Shown here one piece after another: positions 7,425 to 17,262 of a DNA stretch of 18,315 bases. The stretch spans positions 1-18,315 of the forward strand of contig CANBQJ010000056.1 in NCBI GenBank assembly GCA_947371645.1. The letters run 5' to 3'. Position 1 is the first letter of the stretch, and the number at the start of each line of letters is the position of its first letter. Below the pieces are notes generated by a model that saw only the letters and a program-made list of their open reading frames with translations, was not told where the DNA came from and searched no databases. The DNA comes from Burkholderiales bacterium (GTDB lineage: Bacteria > Pseudomonadota > Gammaproteobacteria > Burkholderiales > Burkholderiaceae). A program made the translations under genes and the position numbers.

Positions 7425-7532
7425 ATGCTGACCATCGCCATCCTGAGCCTCGTGCTGATCCCTGTGGCCGTTGACCTGGCCGTTCGCCGTCATCGCCAGA
7501 CGATCTCGCTGTCGATGGTGCGCACACGCTGA
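7425..7532 (+). CDS. Small single-span membrane peptide, 35 residues
   Basis: This short open frame is preceded by AAAGAGGTGA (7411-7420), which matches the ideal AAGGAGGTGA ribosome site at nine of ten positions. Four bases then lead to the ATG, so the position is ideal. The peptide begins MLTIAILSLVLIPVAVDLAV, a hydrophobic segment of about 19 residues with one Asp at 17. It continues with a basic RRHR at 21-24 and a short polar tail ending VRTR. The positive-inside rule puts the C-terminus in the cytoplasm. I do not recognise a family. It converges on the SRPBCC gene with a gap of 19 bp and diverges from rarA. The evidence for translation is the ribosome site and the compact hydrophobic-basic design. 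Confidence 0.6.
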   Translation: MLTIAILSLVLIPVAVDLAVRRHRQTISLSMVRTR

Positions 7533-7551
7533 ACACCATCGTCCCGGCGCT

Positions 7552-7998
7552 TCAGCCAGGGATGTCAGCTTCCACCAACTGGGCCAGCAAGGTCAGCGAC
7601 TCCTGCCAACCCAGGTAGCAGGCTTCCGGAGGGATCACCGCCGGGACGCCTGCCTGTGTCACGTGAATGTCTGTGCCCACCAACACGGGCTTCAGCACCA
7701 CCGTGGTCACCATCTGGCCGGGCAGGTTGGCATCGTCAAAGCGGCTGGTGTAGACCAGCTTGCTGCCGGGCACCAACTCCAGGTACTCACCGCCAAAGCC
7801 GTGCACCTGGCCGTTGCCAAAGTTGGTGAAGGACATGTGCCAGCTGCCGCCCACCTGCGCGTCCATCTTCTGGACCTGCCCCGTGAAGCCATGCGGTGGC
7901 AGCCACTTGGACATGGCGCTCGCATCCAGGAAGGCACGGTAGACGCGATCAGGGTTGGTGCGCAGCACGCGGTGCAGGGTGATGGTCGATGTGCTCAT
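7552..7998 (-). CDS. SRPBCC / AHSA1-like ligand-binding domain protein
   Basis: The 148-residue product fits a single START/Bet v1-like (SRPBCC) domain of the AHSA1 type, a fold that forms a hydrophobic pocket for small ligands. It begins MSTSTITLHRVLRTNPDRVY, followed by RAFLDASAMSKWLPP, the usual helix-loop pattern after the first strand. Next come GGSWHMSFTNFGNG, GGEYLELVPGSKLVYTSRFDD, and a long C-terminal helix with GWQESLTLLAQLVE. The ATG at 7998 was chosen because family homology starts there; upstream extension to 8079 would overlap the end of cynS. It lies 77 bp downstream of cynS on the same strand and may share its transcript. The ligand cannot be told from sequence; a link to cyanate is not indicated. 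Confidence 0.85.
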   Translation of the reverse strand: MSTSTITLHRVLRTNPDRVYRAFLDASAMSKWLPPHGFTGQVQKMDAQVGGSWHMSFTNFGNGQVHGFGGEYLELVPGSKLVYTSRFDDANLPGQMVTTVVLKPVLVGTDIHVTQAGVPAVIPPEACYLGWQESLTLLAQLVEADIPG

Positions 7999-8075
7999 CT
8001 GGGTCTTTCGCTGACAGAGGACGGCCCTCTGCACCCACGACGATACAGGCTCGGCAATTTCGACATGTCGAGAGG

Positions 8076-8519
8076 TCAATAGGTTTTGTAAGGCAGGAAC
8101 TTGCCCGACATGACGATGCTGACGCGGTCGCCCGCCGGGTTGGGCTCGCGCTGCAGGTCCATCTTGAAGTCGATGGCGCTCATGATGCCGTCGCCAAACT
8201 CTTCGTGGATCAGGGCCTTGAAGGTGCTGCCGTAAACGCTGACCAGTTCATAGAAGCGGTAGACCAGCGGATCGGTGGGCACCGCGGTTGGCAGGCTGCC
8301 CTTGTAGGGCACCTCCTGCAGCCACAGGCGAGCCTCTGACGGCAACTCGAAGATGTCGCCAATGAGGGCCGCCTGTTCGGCATTGAGCGTCATCTGCCCC
8401 AGGCAGGCGGCCGTGACCCATTCCTTGCTCAGGCCCACGCGTCGGGCCACGTCGGCCCATTTGAGGCCCTTGCGAACCTTGCTTTGCACGATGAGGTCGG
8501 TGACGTCTTCTCGGTTCAT
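8076..8519 (-). CDS. cynS: Cyanase (cyanate hydratase/lyase)
   Basis: Cyanase converts cyanate and bicarbonate to ammonia and two CO2 and works as a decamer. The 147-residue product matches the family along its length: an N-terminal helix-turn-helix-like domain (WADVARRVGLSKEWVTAACLGQ, residues 21-42) and the catalytic C-terminal domain PTDPLVYRFYELVSVYGSTFKALIHEEFGDGIMSAIDFK. The catalytic residues known from E. coli (Arg96, Glu99, Ser122) correspond here to Arg88, Glu91 and Ser114, all present, so it should be active. It ends LPYKTY, like the LPTKPF end of the E. coli enzyme. A GGAG ribosome site precedes the ATG. No carbonic anhydrase, cyanate transporter or CynR-type regulator is adjacent, so bicarbonate must be supplied from elsewhere. 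Confidence 0.96.
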   Translation of the reverse strand: MNREDVTDLIVQSKVRKGLKWADVARRVGLSKEWVTAACLGQMTLNAEQAALIGDIFELPSEARLWLQEVPYKGSLPTAVPTDPLVYRFYELVSVYGSTFKALIHEEFGDGIMSAIDFKMDLQREPNPAGDRVSIVMSGKFLPYKTY

Positions 8520-8975
8520 GGGCGTGGCTCCGGGTGATGTGGTGCAGACCTGGCAGCAAGTTCAATGCCCATGCGCCAGCCTGCGCCTTGGGATTCTTTG
8601 GGCCGAGCCACTGGACAAATCCTCAACAACATGGGAGAATCCCTGCTTCGGCTCCAAGTTGGGGCTGGAAACAACATCCCCTCTGACCTTTTCAAGCCGG
8701 GCATGTGTCGACGGACACAGCCATCACAACGTGCCTTGAGTCCCGGTTGGCGGCGATGCCGTCGCTTTCACACCGGCTCAACGTGGGCACGGGCAAGAGC
8801 CAGCCAACGCGCTGCGCAACGCCCCCCACGAGGTTCGGACACGAATCCACAGCGACCCCACTGGCGCACCCATGCGCAGGCCAAAAAGGCCTCGCCGGGT
8901 GTGCAACCTGTTGCCGCATGACGCATGCAGCCACGGGTGATTGCGCCTGGGCCTGTCCCGGGCTTGAAAGAAGTC
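8520..8975. promoter_or_regulatory. 456-bp non-coding divergent region between cynS and the RNA helicase
   Basis: This stretch holds the cynS upstream region on the left and a long helicase leader on the right. A plus-strand promoter candidate lies at 8612-8640 (listed separately). Downstream, in the predicted leader, two small inverted repeats can be seen: TGTGTC-GACG-GACACA (8704-8719) and AGGCC-AAAAA-GGCCT (8878-8892). Short open frames here lack ribosome sites and recognisable sequence, so I call no gene. I recognise no known riboswitch class. Confidence 0.5.
8612..8640 (+). promoter_or_regulatory. Candidate sigma70 promoter for the DEAD-box helicase
   Basis: TGGACA (8612-8617, five of six to the -35 consensus) is followed after exactly 17 bp by GAGAAT (8635-8640, four of six to the -10 consensus). 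Transcription would begin near 8647 and leave a 5' leader of about 330 nt before the helicase ATG. Long leaders are common in cold-inducible helicase genes, which makes this plausible but not proven. Confidence 0.4.
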
Positions 8976-10868
<1,893 letters not shown>

Positions 10869-10907
10869 TTGACCACTGACCTGGCCGGGCAACCGGCAGG
10901 ACAGCAC

Positions 10908-10933
10908 AAGGGGCGCTCATGGCGCCCCTTTTT
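10908..10933 (+). terminator. Intrinsic terminator of the helicase gene
   Basis: AAGGGGCGC (10908-10916) pairs perfectly with GCGCCCCTT (10922-10930) around a five-base loop TCATG, giving a 9-bp GC-rich stem. The downstream arm runs into five T residues (10929-10933). It lies 40 bp after the helicase stop codon. On the minus strand only two T residues follow the stem, so it is a weaker terminator for lolA, which converges from the right. Confidence 0.88.
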
Positions 10934-10979
10934 CATGCCTGCGCCGCTTGTTGGGCGCGTCAGACGCTCAAGGCAAAGA

Positions 10980-11669
10980 TCACGGCTGTTTGAGCACGTC
11001 GGCACCCGCTGGCGGCGTGAACTGAAAGCGTGCTGCGGGCAAGCTCACCTTGGATTCGAACTGCGCAAAGCTCAGGCGCGAACGTTGGCCAAAGCTGTCC
11101 AGGATCTCCAGCGCGGCCAGTTGGCCCTGCTTGAAGCCCACCTTGACGGACTGGAACTGACCGTCTTTCTGGCGCGGCTGGGCGTCCACCCATTCCAGCG
11201 TCTCGGCGCCCTGCCCTGTGCTGGCTGCAGGCTTGAGCACGAAGTCCTTGTCCAGGCTGCCGCCGGCCAGCAAGGCCGCCGGCGTGGCGCCCAGGGCCTG
11301 GCTCATGGGGCGCACCGTGACCTGGTTGAGGTCGGCATCGAAGAGCCAGACCTGCTTGCCATCGCCCACGATGAGCTGCTCTGACGGGCCGCTGTAGGCA
11401 AAGCGAAAGCGGTTGGGGCGTTGAAACTCCAGGCTGCCGTGTGAGGTGCGGCTCTTCTTGGCGTCAGGCGAGGTGACCACCTGAGTGAAGTTGCCACGCC
11501 CGGTTTGCACGTCCTTGACGAACAGGCGCAGGGTGTCGACGGCATCGGCGTGGGCGGCACCGACCAGGCCTGCGCACAAGGCCAGCACAGCCAGGGGGGC
11601 ACGCGGGCCACGGGCGAACAAACAAGAGGCATTCAAGGTCATGGTCATCCAGTTGTGGCGCGGGTTCAT
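10980..11669 (-). CDS. lolA: Outer-membrane lipoprotein carrier protein LolA
   Basis: LolA is the periplasmic chaperone that receives lipoproteins from the LolCDE transporter and passes them to LolB at the outer membrane. The 229-residue product has a Sec signal peptide with hydrophobic core LAVLALCAGLVG and cleavage AHA/DA after about residue 41. The mature part reads like the family: DTLRLFVKDVQTGRGNFTQVV, GSLEFQRPNRFRFAYSGP, EQLIVGDGKQVWLFDADLNQVTVRP, and a late FQFTPPAGADVL. It follows ftsK on the same strand by 41 bp, as in many proteobacteria. The start is uncertain: ATG codons at 11669, 11648 and 11642 are in frame. The first is inside an inverted repeat and has AAGG only one base upstream. 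The two later ones would give a shorter, more usual signal peptide. Confidence 0.94.
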   Translation of the reverse strand: MNPRHNWMTMTLNASCLFARGPRAPLAVLALCAGLVGAAHADAVDTLRLFVKDVQTGRGNFTQVVTSPDAKKSRTSHGSLEFQRPNRFRFAYSGPSEQLIVGDGKQVWLFDADLNQVTVRPMSQALGATPAALLAGGSLDKDFVLKPAASTGQGAETLEWVDAQPRQKDGQFQSVKVGFKQGQLAALEILDSFGQRSRLSFAQFESKVSLPAARFQFTPPAGADVLKQP

Positions 11670-11692
11670 GCCTTCTTCAACGCATGAACCCG
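11661..11692 (-). promoter_or_regulatory. Inverted repeat enclosing the lolA translation start
   Basis: CGGGTTCATG (11661-11670) and CATGAACCCG (11683-11692) are perfect 10-bp complements around a 12-base loop. Read on the minus strand, the loop holds the purine-rich GAAGAAGG and the second arm holds the ATG at 11669. In the RNA the start codon would be paired and the ribosome site would be exposed in the loop. The ftsK stop (11711-11713) is only 18 bp before the hairpin, so ribosomes finishing ftsK could influence its folding. Confidence 0.55.
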
Positions 11693-11710
11693 GGCGCCCG
11701 GCCGACGCGT

Positions 11711-14176
11711 TCAGTTCGCGTCCCAGGGTGCAGCGTTGGCACCGCCTTCGCCACCGCGCTGGGGCACGATGAGGTCGCGGTTGCCGTTGGTGGACATGGA
11801 CGACACCAGACCAGACTTTTCCATCTGCTCCAGCAGGCGCGCCGCGCGGTTGTAGCCGATGCGCAGGTGGCGCTGCACCAGCGAGATCGAGGCCTTGCGG
11901 TGCTGCAGCACGATGGCCACGGCGTTGTCGTACATCGGGTCTTGCTCGCCATCGCCACCACCCGACGGTGAACCGTCCAGGTTGCTGCCTTCGTCAGACA
12001 GGCTGCCGCCTTCCAGGATGCCTTCGATGTAGTTGGGCTCGCCCTGGCTCTTGAGGTACTGCACCACGCGGTGCACCTCTTCGTCGCTCACGAAGGCCCC
12101 GTGCACGCGCACCGGCAGGCCCGTGCCCGAAGGCATGTAGAGCATGTCGCCCTGGCCCAGCAGGGCTTCGGCGCCCATCTGGTCGAGGATGGTGCGGCTG
12201 TCGATCTTGCTGCTGACCTGGAAGGAGATGCGCGTGGGGATGTTGGCCTTGATCAGGCCGGTGATCACGTCCACCGATGGCCGCTGCGTGGCCAGGATCA
12301 AGTGGATGCCGGCCGCACGGGCCTTCTGCGCCAGGCGCGCGATCAGCTCTTCGATCTTCTTGCCCACCACCATCATCAGGTCGGCCAGCTCGTCGATCAC
12401 GATGACGACATGCGGCAGGCGGTCCAGCGGCTCGGGCTCATCCGGCGTGAGGCTGAAGGGGTTGGAGATGAGCTCGCCCCGGGCCTTGGCCTCGTCCATT
12501 TTCTTGTTGTAGCCGGCCAGGTTGCGCACGCCCATCTTGGACATGAGCTTGTAGCGGCGCTCCATCTCACCCACGGCCCAGTTCAGCGCGTTGGCGGCCT
12601 GCTTCATGTCGACCACCACGGGGCACAGCAGGTGCGGGATGCCTTCGTAGACGCTCATCTCCAGCATCTTGGGGTCGATGAGGATGAGGCGCACGTCACG
12701 CGCTTCGGCTTTGTAGAGCAGGCTGAGGATGGTGGCGTTGATGCCCACCGATTTGCCCGAGCCGGTGGTGCCGGCCACCAGGCAGTGCGGCATCTTGGCC
12801 AGGTCGGCCACCACGGGCGCGCCCACGATGTCCTTGCCCAGACCGATGGTCAGCATGGACTGCGCATCGTTGTAGACCTGCGAACCCAGGATCTCTGTCA
12901 AGCGGATCATCTGGCGCTTGGCGTTGGGCAACTCCAGCGCCATCAGGTTCTTGCCGGGGATGGTCTCGACCACGCGGATGGACACCAGCGACAGCGAACG
13001 GGCCAGGTCTTTGGCCAGGTTGACGACCTGCGAGCCCTTCACGCCCGTGGCCGGTTCGATCTCGTAGCGGGTGATGACCGGGCCCGGCGAGGCCGCCACC
13101 ACCCGCACATCCACACCGAAGTCCTTGAGCTTCTTCTCGATCATGCGAGAGGTCATCTCCAGCGATTCGGGGGTGACGGTTTCCATGCGGCCCGGGGCGC
13201 TGTCCAGCAGGTCGATCTGGGGCAGCTTGTTGTCGCCCATCTCGACAAACAAAGGCTTTTGCTTTTCCTTGACCACGCGCTCGGACTTGGGCACCTCCAT
13301 CACGGGCTGCTCGATGATCAGCGGGATGGGCTCGGGCGGCTGCTCGTGGCGCACTTCTTCGACGACGCGTTCACGCTCGATGGCGGCGGCCTCGCCGATG
13401 CGGATGTCTTGCTCGACCTCGCGCTGGATCTCGTGGCGCTGGCGCAGCCCGTCCAGTCGCTCGCCAATGCGCTCTGCCAAGTCGAGCCAGGAGAAGCGCA
13501 GGGCCAGGGCACTGCCCGCCACCAGCATGGCGATCCACAGCACGCCGGAGCCATTGAAGCCCAGCAGGTGCTGGCCCCAGTGCCCCAGCGTCGTGCCCAG
13601 CACACCGCCCGCATGCTCGCCGGCCAACCGGGCTTCGGCGCGGTACAGGCGAGACCATTCCAGGGCACAAGAAGCCGAGACCGTCATCACCACGCCCAGC
13701 ACCCACCGGGCATGGCCCCAAGGTTCAGACGCTGGCGTGGCAGCCGGGCGGGCGCCCACGGTGACGCTCACGGCCGTGTCACGGCGCAACCACACGGCCA
13801 GGTCGCTCAGGCAGTTGCGCAAGCCGATCAGCAGCAGCCACCAGGCAGAAAAGCCGAAGGCGAACTGCATCAGGTCAGAAAACCAGGCACCCAGATGCCC
13901 CACCCAGTTGGCAGGCTCGGCGTGCAGGCCGGAGGTGGTGAAGGCGGCGTCACCCGGGTTGTGGCTGAGCATGGCCATGAGCGACAGCAGCAAGAGGATG
14001 CTGCCTGCCAGCAGGCGCGTCTGCACGCGCCAGGGCGATTCAGGTTGCGGCACGTCCACCACCGGCGTGGCGGGGCCGCGCTGCAGGCGGTTGTGGCGGC
14101 CGGTGACGCGGCTGGCCGCCTTGCCGGATGCGGCGGGCTGGGCGGCCGCGCGCATGGAATCCAGGGGGAAAGTCAT
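11711..14176 (-). CDS. ftsK: DNA translocase FtsK
   Basis: FtsK couples chromosome segregation to cell division: it is membrane-anchored at the septum, pumps DNA and activates XerCD at dif. The product is 821 residues from the ATG at 14176. Four hydrophobic segments are visible in the first ~240 residues (e.g. [39 protein letters not shown]). A charged linker (about 250-310) follows; this is short compared with E. coli. The motor has Walker A GTTGSGKS at 469-476, Walker B VIVIDE at 591-596, and [21 protein letters not shown]. The C-terminal winged-helix gamma domain, [38 protein letters not shown], reads KOPS. A TTG at 14194 is an alternative start with an upstream GAGGG. The ATG overlaps the stop of the lyase-like gene as ATGA. 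Confidence 0.96.
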   Translation of the reverse strand: MTFPLDSMRAAAQPAASGKAASRVTGRHNRLQRGPATPVVDVPQPESPWRVQTRLLAGSILLLLSLMAMLSHNPGDAAFTTSGLHAEPANWVGHLGAWFSDLMQFAFGFSAWWLLLIGLRNCLSDLAVWLRRDTAVSVTVGARPAATPASEPWGHARWVLGVVMTVSASCALEWSRLYRAEARLAGEHAGGVLGTTLGHWGQHLLGFNGSGVLWIAMLVAGSALALRFSWLDLAERIGERLDGLRQRHEIQREVEQDIRIGEAAAIERERVVEEVRHEQPPEPIPLIIEQPVMEVPKSERVVKEKQKPLFVEMGDNKLPQIDLLDSAPGRMETVTPESLEMTSRMIEKKLKDFGVDVRVVAASPGPVITRYEIEPATGVKGSQVVNLAKDLARSLSLVSIRVVETIPGKNLMALELPNAKRQMIRLTEILGSQVYNDAQSMLTIGLGKDIVGAPVVADLAKMPHCLVAGTTGSGKSVGINATILSLLYKAEARDVRLILIDPKMLEMSVYEGIPHLLCPVVVDMKQAANALNWAVGEMERRYKLMSKMGVRNLAGYNKKMDEAKARGELISNPFSLTPDEPEPLDRLPHVVIVIDELADLMMVVGKKIEELIARLAQKARAAGIHLILATQRPSVDVITGLIKANIPTRISFQVSSKIDSRTILDQMGAEALLGQGDMLYMPSGTGLPVRVHGAFVSDEEVHRVVQYLKSQGEPNYIEGILEGGSLSDEGSNLDGSPSGGGDGEQDPMYDNAVAIVLQHRKASISLVQRHLRIGYNRAARLLEQMEKSGLVSSMSTNGNRDLIVPQRGGEGGANAAPWDAN

Positions 14177-16434
14177 GTGGTGATTGTGCGGCAAAGTGCC
14201 CTGCCCTCAACGACACGCCACCGCGCGAGCGCACCCGGACGGTGATGCCCCGACGTCAATGCCCCGCGGCCCACAGGCTCGGTGTGCTCACGGTGCCGGC
14301 CAGGTTGCCGCCCTGCAGCGTGCTGCTGCCTGCCGCCCTGCAGCGTGCTGCTGCCTGCCGCCTGCCACTGCAGCGAGCCACCAGGCGACAGGTTGTTGAA
14401 GCGAGCCCAGAACACCCTGCCGTCGGCCAGGTTGATGCGCACGCCCGTCTGGCCGCTTGCGTTGGCCGCGCTGATGCCGCTGACCGCGCCTTCGGTGCCC
14501 AGCACATGCAGGAAGTAGCTCGCGCCAGAACTGCCGTCCGACACCTCGATGCGAGACGGTGGGATCGCAGGGTCCAGCCAGGTGTCGCCCGGCAATGCGG
14601 GGCCTGTGGTCACGGTGTAACTCAGGCCTGTGGGTGCAGATCGGTAGACGTCCAGTTTGGCGCCGGCGGGTGAAGTGAAGGCCAGGTGATCGCCCTGCAC
14701 CACGCTGCTGCCCAGGGCATTGAGCGTCCAGACCTTGCGGGTGCCAGGGGCCGATTGCACCCGGTCAAAGACCACGAAGGTGGCTGGCTTGATGAAGATG
14801 TATTCGCGCTCGACCTGCGTGACGGCGTCGTTGCCGGCATAGGCAGGCGTGACGCGTGCCGAGGCATGCGTGTAGGTGGCGTTGTCTGACAGCGCCTGCA
14901 TCACGCAGGCCTGCTCGCTCGCCCGCTGGACGGCGTTCTGCCCGTTGCTTTGGACGATGCGCACCAGGTTGTTGAACTCGACGCCCTGCTGGATGCCCGA
15001 GTGGGTGTAGATGTTGCCGCTGGTGGCCAGCCAGGCCCGACGGTAGATCTGGAAGCCGCCCTGGTCCTGGTGCGCATGGCTCTCCGTGAGCGGGCCGCAG
15101 GTGAAGGTGCTGTAAGCCGCTTGCGGATCGCCCCAGGCCGCACGCATCATCAGGCGACCGGTGCCAGCGCCCCAATAGGTCGTGGCCAGATCGGCCATCG
15201 TGGCCGTGGCGGTCACGGGCGTGGCGTACAGGTAGTCCCAGACGTATTCAAAGCCGTATTGCATGCGGGGCACGGTGGACTGTGCCAGCAGGCCCTTGGC
15301 CACGGCAGACAGGCGCTCGCCCGGGAACAAGGTGGCCAGCGACAGCAGGTACTCGCGGTGGTAGTCGAACAGCATCACCGACGAATCTCTGGCCTGGTCG
15401 CCCAAGGGGGCCAGGCGGTCCAGCGTGGGCACGATGGTGTGCAGGGTCCAGGCCATGGAGCTGAGCGTGTGCGTGTTGAGATCGGCCAGGCGCTCACCGG
15501 TGGATTTCTCCCACCAGTCGTACAGGCCGAACAGCTCTTTCAGTGAGGTGCCGTAGCCCGTGCCTTCACGCGAACCACCGCCAGTGAGGTCACGCGCAAA
15601 GGTGGGCACCAGCTCATCGGCCAGCTTGAGCTGACGGAACTCGTTCAGCCAGGTGGCCGACGCCGGGTGCTCGCCCTGTGTGACGAGCCCGAGCAGCATG
15701 GTGGCGCGCAAGAAGGAGTAGTAGTAGTTGTTGGTGGGCGAGGTGACCGCCCAGCCCGACCAGGGGACCACACGGCCACCCCAGGAGGCGGCGCCCGGGT
15801 GCCAGACGTTGGTCACCGCCTGGTCCATGAAAGTCACCCAGCGGCTGCGCTGAGTGGCCGAGAGGCGAGACTGGCACCAGTCGTAGACCAGGGCGATGTC
15901 TTCCACCGTCGGGCCCACATAGAGGTAGCTGTCGTGGGCGATGGCCGGTGTGCCACCCGACGAGATCAAGGCCTCTTCGCCACGAACCAGCGCATCCACT
16001 TGCTGGATGGCGAAATCGGCATAGCGGGTGTCGTCGGTGACGCGGTACATCAGCGCGGCAAACCACGAAGCAAAGGCGTAATTGCGCCCAGGGCTGGCCA
16101 TTTCGTCGTCCACCAGGGCCTTGACGCGCAAGGCCACATCGGCCTGGCTGGTGTAGAGCGCCTTCAAGCGCGACAGCGTGGCCGCATCGTTGAGCAGCAC
16201 GCGTGGGTGCACGCCCGCCGGCAAGGTCTGAGGCGCGTTGTTGCCCGTGTCCTGCTGGGCCCCGGTGGTGTCGGGCGTGGGCGTGGGCGTGGGCGCCCCC
16301 CCGCCGCCACCGCAGGCCTGCAAGCCCCCGGCCACCATCAGCGTGAGCACCAGGAGCCTCCGCCCGGCCGCATTCACCCGCACTGTCCAGCGCGGTGCAC
16401 GGCCACGCTTCCCTGTCTCATTTTTGTTGTTCAT
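14173..16434 (-). CDS. Heparinase II/III-like polysaccharide lyase, lipoprotein, with frame-shifted C-terminus
   Basis: The 753-residue product starts [12 protein letters not shown] and has a lipobox L-Q-A-C with Cys at 41, followed by GGGGG and a Pro/Thr linker, so it is an exported lipoprotein. Residues about 70-400 (from [18 protein letters not shown]) look like the (alpha/alpha) toroid of alginate/heparin-type lyases. The beta-sheet part has [15 protein letters not shown], with His453, His455 and Asp457 at the place where the family usually has HGHxDxxSF. It would cleave an acidic polysaccharide by beta-elimination; the substrate is unknown. AGGGA precedes the ATG at 16434. A 25-bp tandem duplication at 14306-14355 shifts the frame. 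Without it the protein would end [15 protein letters not shown] at 14256 (about 717 residues). With it, about 55 Arg/Gly/His-rich residues are added, up to the ftsK start. Confidence 0.82.
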   Translation of the reverse strand: MNNKNETGKRGRAPRWTVRVNAAGRRLLVLTLMVAGGLQACGGGGGAPTPTPTPDTTGAQQDTGNNAPQTLPAGVHPRVLLNDAATLSRLKALYTSQADVALRVKALVDDEMASPGRNYAFASWFAALMYRVTDDTRYADFAIQQVDALVRGEEALISSGGTPAIAHDSYLYVGPTVEDIALVYDWCQSRLSATQRSRWVTFMDQAVTNVWHPGAASWGGRVVPWSGWAVTSPTNNYYYSFLRATMLLGLVTQGEHPASATWLNEFRQLKLADELVPTFARDLTGGGSREGTGYGTSLKELFGLYDWWEKSTGERLADLNTHTLSSMAWTLHTIVPTLDRLAPLGDQARDSSVMLFDYHREYLLSLATLFPGERLSAVAKGLLAQSTVPRMQYGFEYVWDYLYATPVTATATMADLATTYWGAGTGRLMMRAAWGDPQAAYSTFTCGPLTESHAHQDQGGFQIYRRAWLATSGNIYTHSGIQQGVEFNNLVRIVQSNGQNAVQRASEQACVMQALSDNATYTHASARVTPAYAGNDAVTQVEREYIFIKPATFVVFDRVQSAPGTRKVWTLNALGSSVVQGDHLAFTSPAGAKLDVYRSAPTGLSYTVTTGPALPGDTWLDPAIPPSRIEVSDGSSGASYFLHVLGTEGAVSGISAANASGQTGVRINLADGRVFWARFNNLSPGGSLQWQAAGSSTLQGGRQQHAAGRQPGRHREHTEPVGRGALTSGHHRPGALARWRVVEGRALCRTITT
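14306..14362. repeat. 25-bp tandem duplication that shifts the lyase reading frame
   Basis: Copy one is 14306-14330 and copy two 14331-14355; they are identical, and the first seven bases of a third copy follow (14356-14362). The unit starts TGCCGCCCTGCAG and ends GTGCTGCTGCC. Because 25 is not a multiple of three, gain or loss of one copy changes the frame. Collapsing to one copy joins the upstream lyase frame exactly to the frame that stops at 14256-14258. The reading beyond the second copy looks like out-of-frame sequence. Confidence 0.92.
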
Positions 16435-16505
16435 GTTGGTCCCTGATGTGTCCGCGATCCTACGCATCGCCGGCCAGTACAGGGGCAACAAACTGCTTCA
16501 ATGAC

Positions 16506-16536
16506 AAAGCCGGCGCATGAACACATGGCCGGCTTT
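16506..16536 (-). terminator. Hairpin terminator after the Crp-type gene
   Basis: AAAGCCGGC (16506-16514) and GCCGGCTTT (16528-16536) are perfect 9-bp complements. The inside can pair further as CATG/CATG (16516-16519 with 16524-16527) around an AACA loop, with G16515 bulged. It lies 54 bp after the stop of the minus-strand regulator gene. Only three T residues follow on that strand, then GTCATT, so it is a moderate terminator or a 3'-end stabiliser. It separates the regulator from the lyase/ftsK/lolA transcript. Confidence 0.6.
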
Positions 16537-16590
16537 GGCGTTGGCCGTCAGCGCCCGCAGGCGCCACCGGTCAGACAGCGCAACAGGGCA

Positions 16591-17262
16591 TCAGGCGGTG
16601 GCTGCCAGGCGGTCTTTCAGCACCACGCTGCCGGTGTCCTGGGTCTCGATCAGGCCACGCTCTTCCAGGTCCTTCATGACGCGCGACACCATCTCGCGCG
16701 AGGCGCCCACGTGCTTGGCCAGGTCCTGACGGGACACCTTGCCGCGGATCACCTTCTCGCCGGCGTCTTCATCGGCCATGTCCAGCAGGGCACGGGCCAC
16801 GCGGCCGTAGACGTCCAGCAGGGCCAGCGATTCAATCTGGCGGTCGGCGTTGCGCAGGCGCTGCACCAGGCCACGCAGGATGGCGTAGCTGAGCGAGGAG
16901 TTTTCGGGCAGGCAGCGGGCGAACTCGGCGCGGCCCAGCACCAGCACATCGGTTTGCACCTCGGCGCGCACGGTGGCCGAATGCGGCTCGTTGTCGATCA
17001 GGCTCATTTCACCCAGGTAGTCACCGGCTTCCAGCACCGCCAGGATGACTTCGCGGCCACGCTCGTCCGACGCCACCACGCGGGCACGGCCGGTCAGCAA
17101 GATGAACAGGGAGTTGGTCTTGCGGCCCCGCTCGACAATCAGCTCGCCACGGCGATAACGACGCTTGACGACGCCTTCGGCAATGGATTCGGCTTGCACC
17201 TGGGTCAGCATCGAAAACAGGGGAACCCGACGGATCAGGTCGAGGTTGGACAGCATGGCCAT
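16591..17262 (-). CDS. Crp/Fnr-family transcriptional regulator
   Basis: The 223-residue product has the Crp layout: an N-terminal cyclic-nucleotide-binding fold (RRYRRGELIVERGRKTNSLFILLTG, then GDYLGEMSLIDNEPHSATVRA), a long dimer helix, and a C-terminal helix-turn-helix (SRQDLAKHVGASREMVSRVMKDLEERG, about 177-203). There is no N-terminal cysteine cluster, so it is not an oxygen-sensing Fnr. In the phosphate-binding cassette the Arg that contacts cAMP in E. coli CRP (Arg82, in ERSA) is replaced by His94 (PHSA), so cAMP binding is doubtful. The ATG at 17262 is fixed by AAGGAG at 17270-17275. An upstream extension to 17394 is rejected. The gene diverges from trxB; a Crp-type gene here in Burkholderiales takes the place held by lrp in E. 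coli. Confidence 0.92.
   Translation of the reverse strand: MAMLSNLDLIRRVPLFSMLTQVQAESIAEGVVKRRYRRGELIVERGRKTNSLFILLTGRARVVASDERGREVILAVLEAGDYLGEMSLIDNEPHSATVRAEVQTDVLVLGRAEFARCLPENSSLSYAILRGLVQRLRNADRQIESLALLDVYGRVARALLDMADEDAGEKVIRGKVSRQDLAKHVGASREMVSRVMKDLEERGLIETQDTGSVVLKDRLAATA

Noticed and set aside
7552..8079. Longer SRPBCC start at 8079
   Set aside because: The added 27 residues overlap the end of cynS and lie outside the domain; the start at 7998 fits the fold.
8565..8921. 118-residue plus-strand open frame in the cynS/helicase gap
   Set aside because: No ribosome site, no recognisable domain, and an Arg/Gln/Pro-rich composition; the region fits a leader better.
12071..14245. 724-residue plus-strand open frame opposite ftsK
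   Set aside because: FtsK motifs on the minus strand are unmistakable; this is an antisense shadow rich in His, Gln and Gly.
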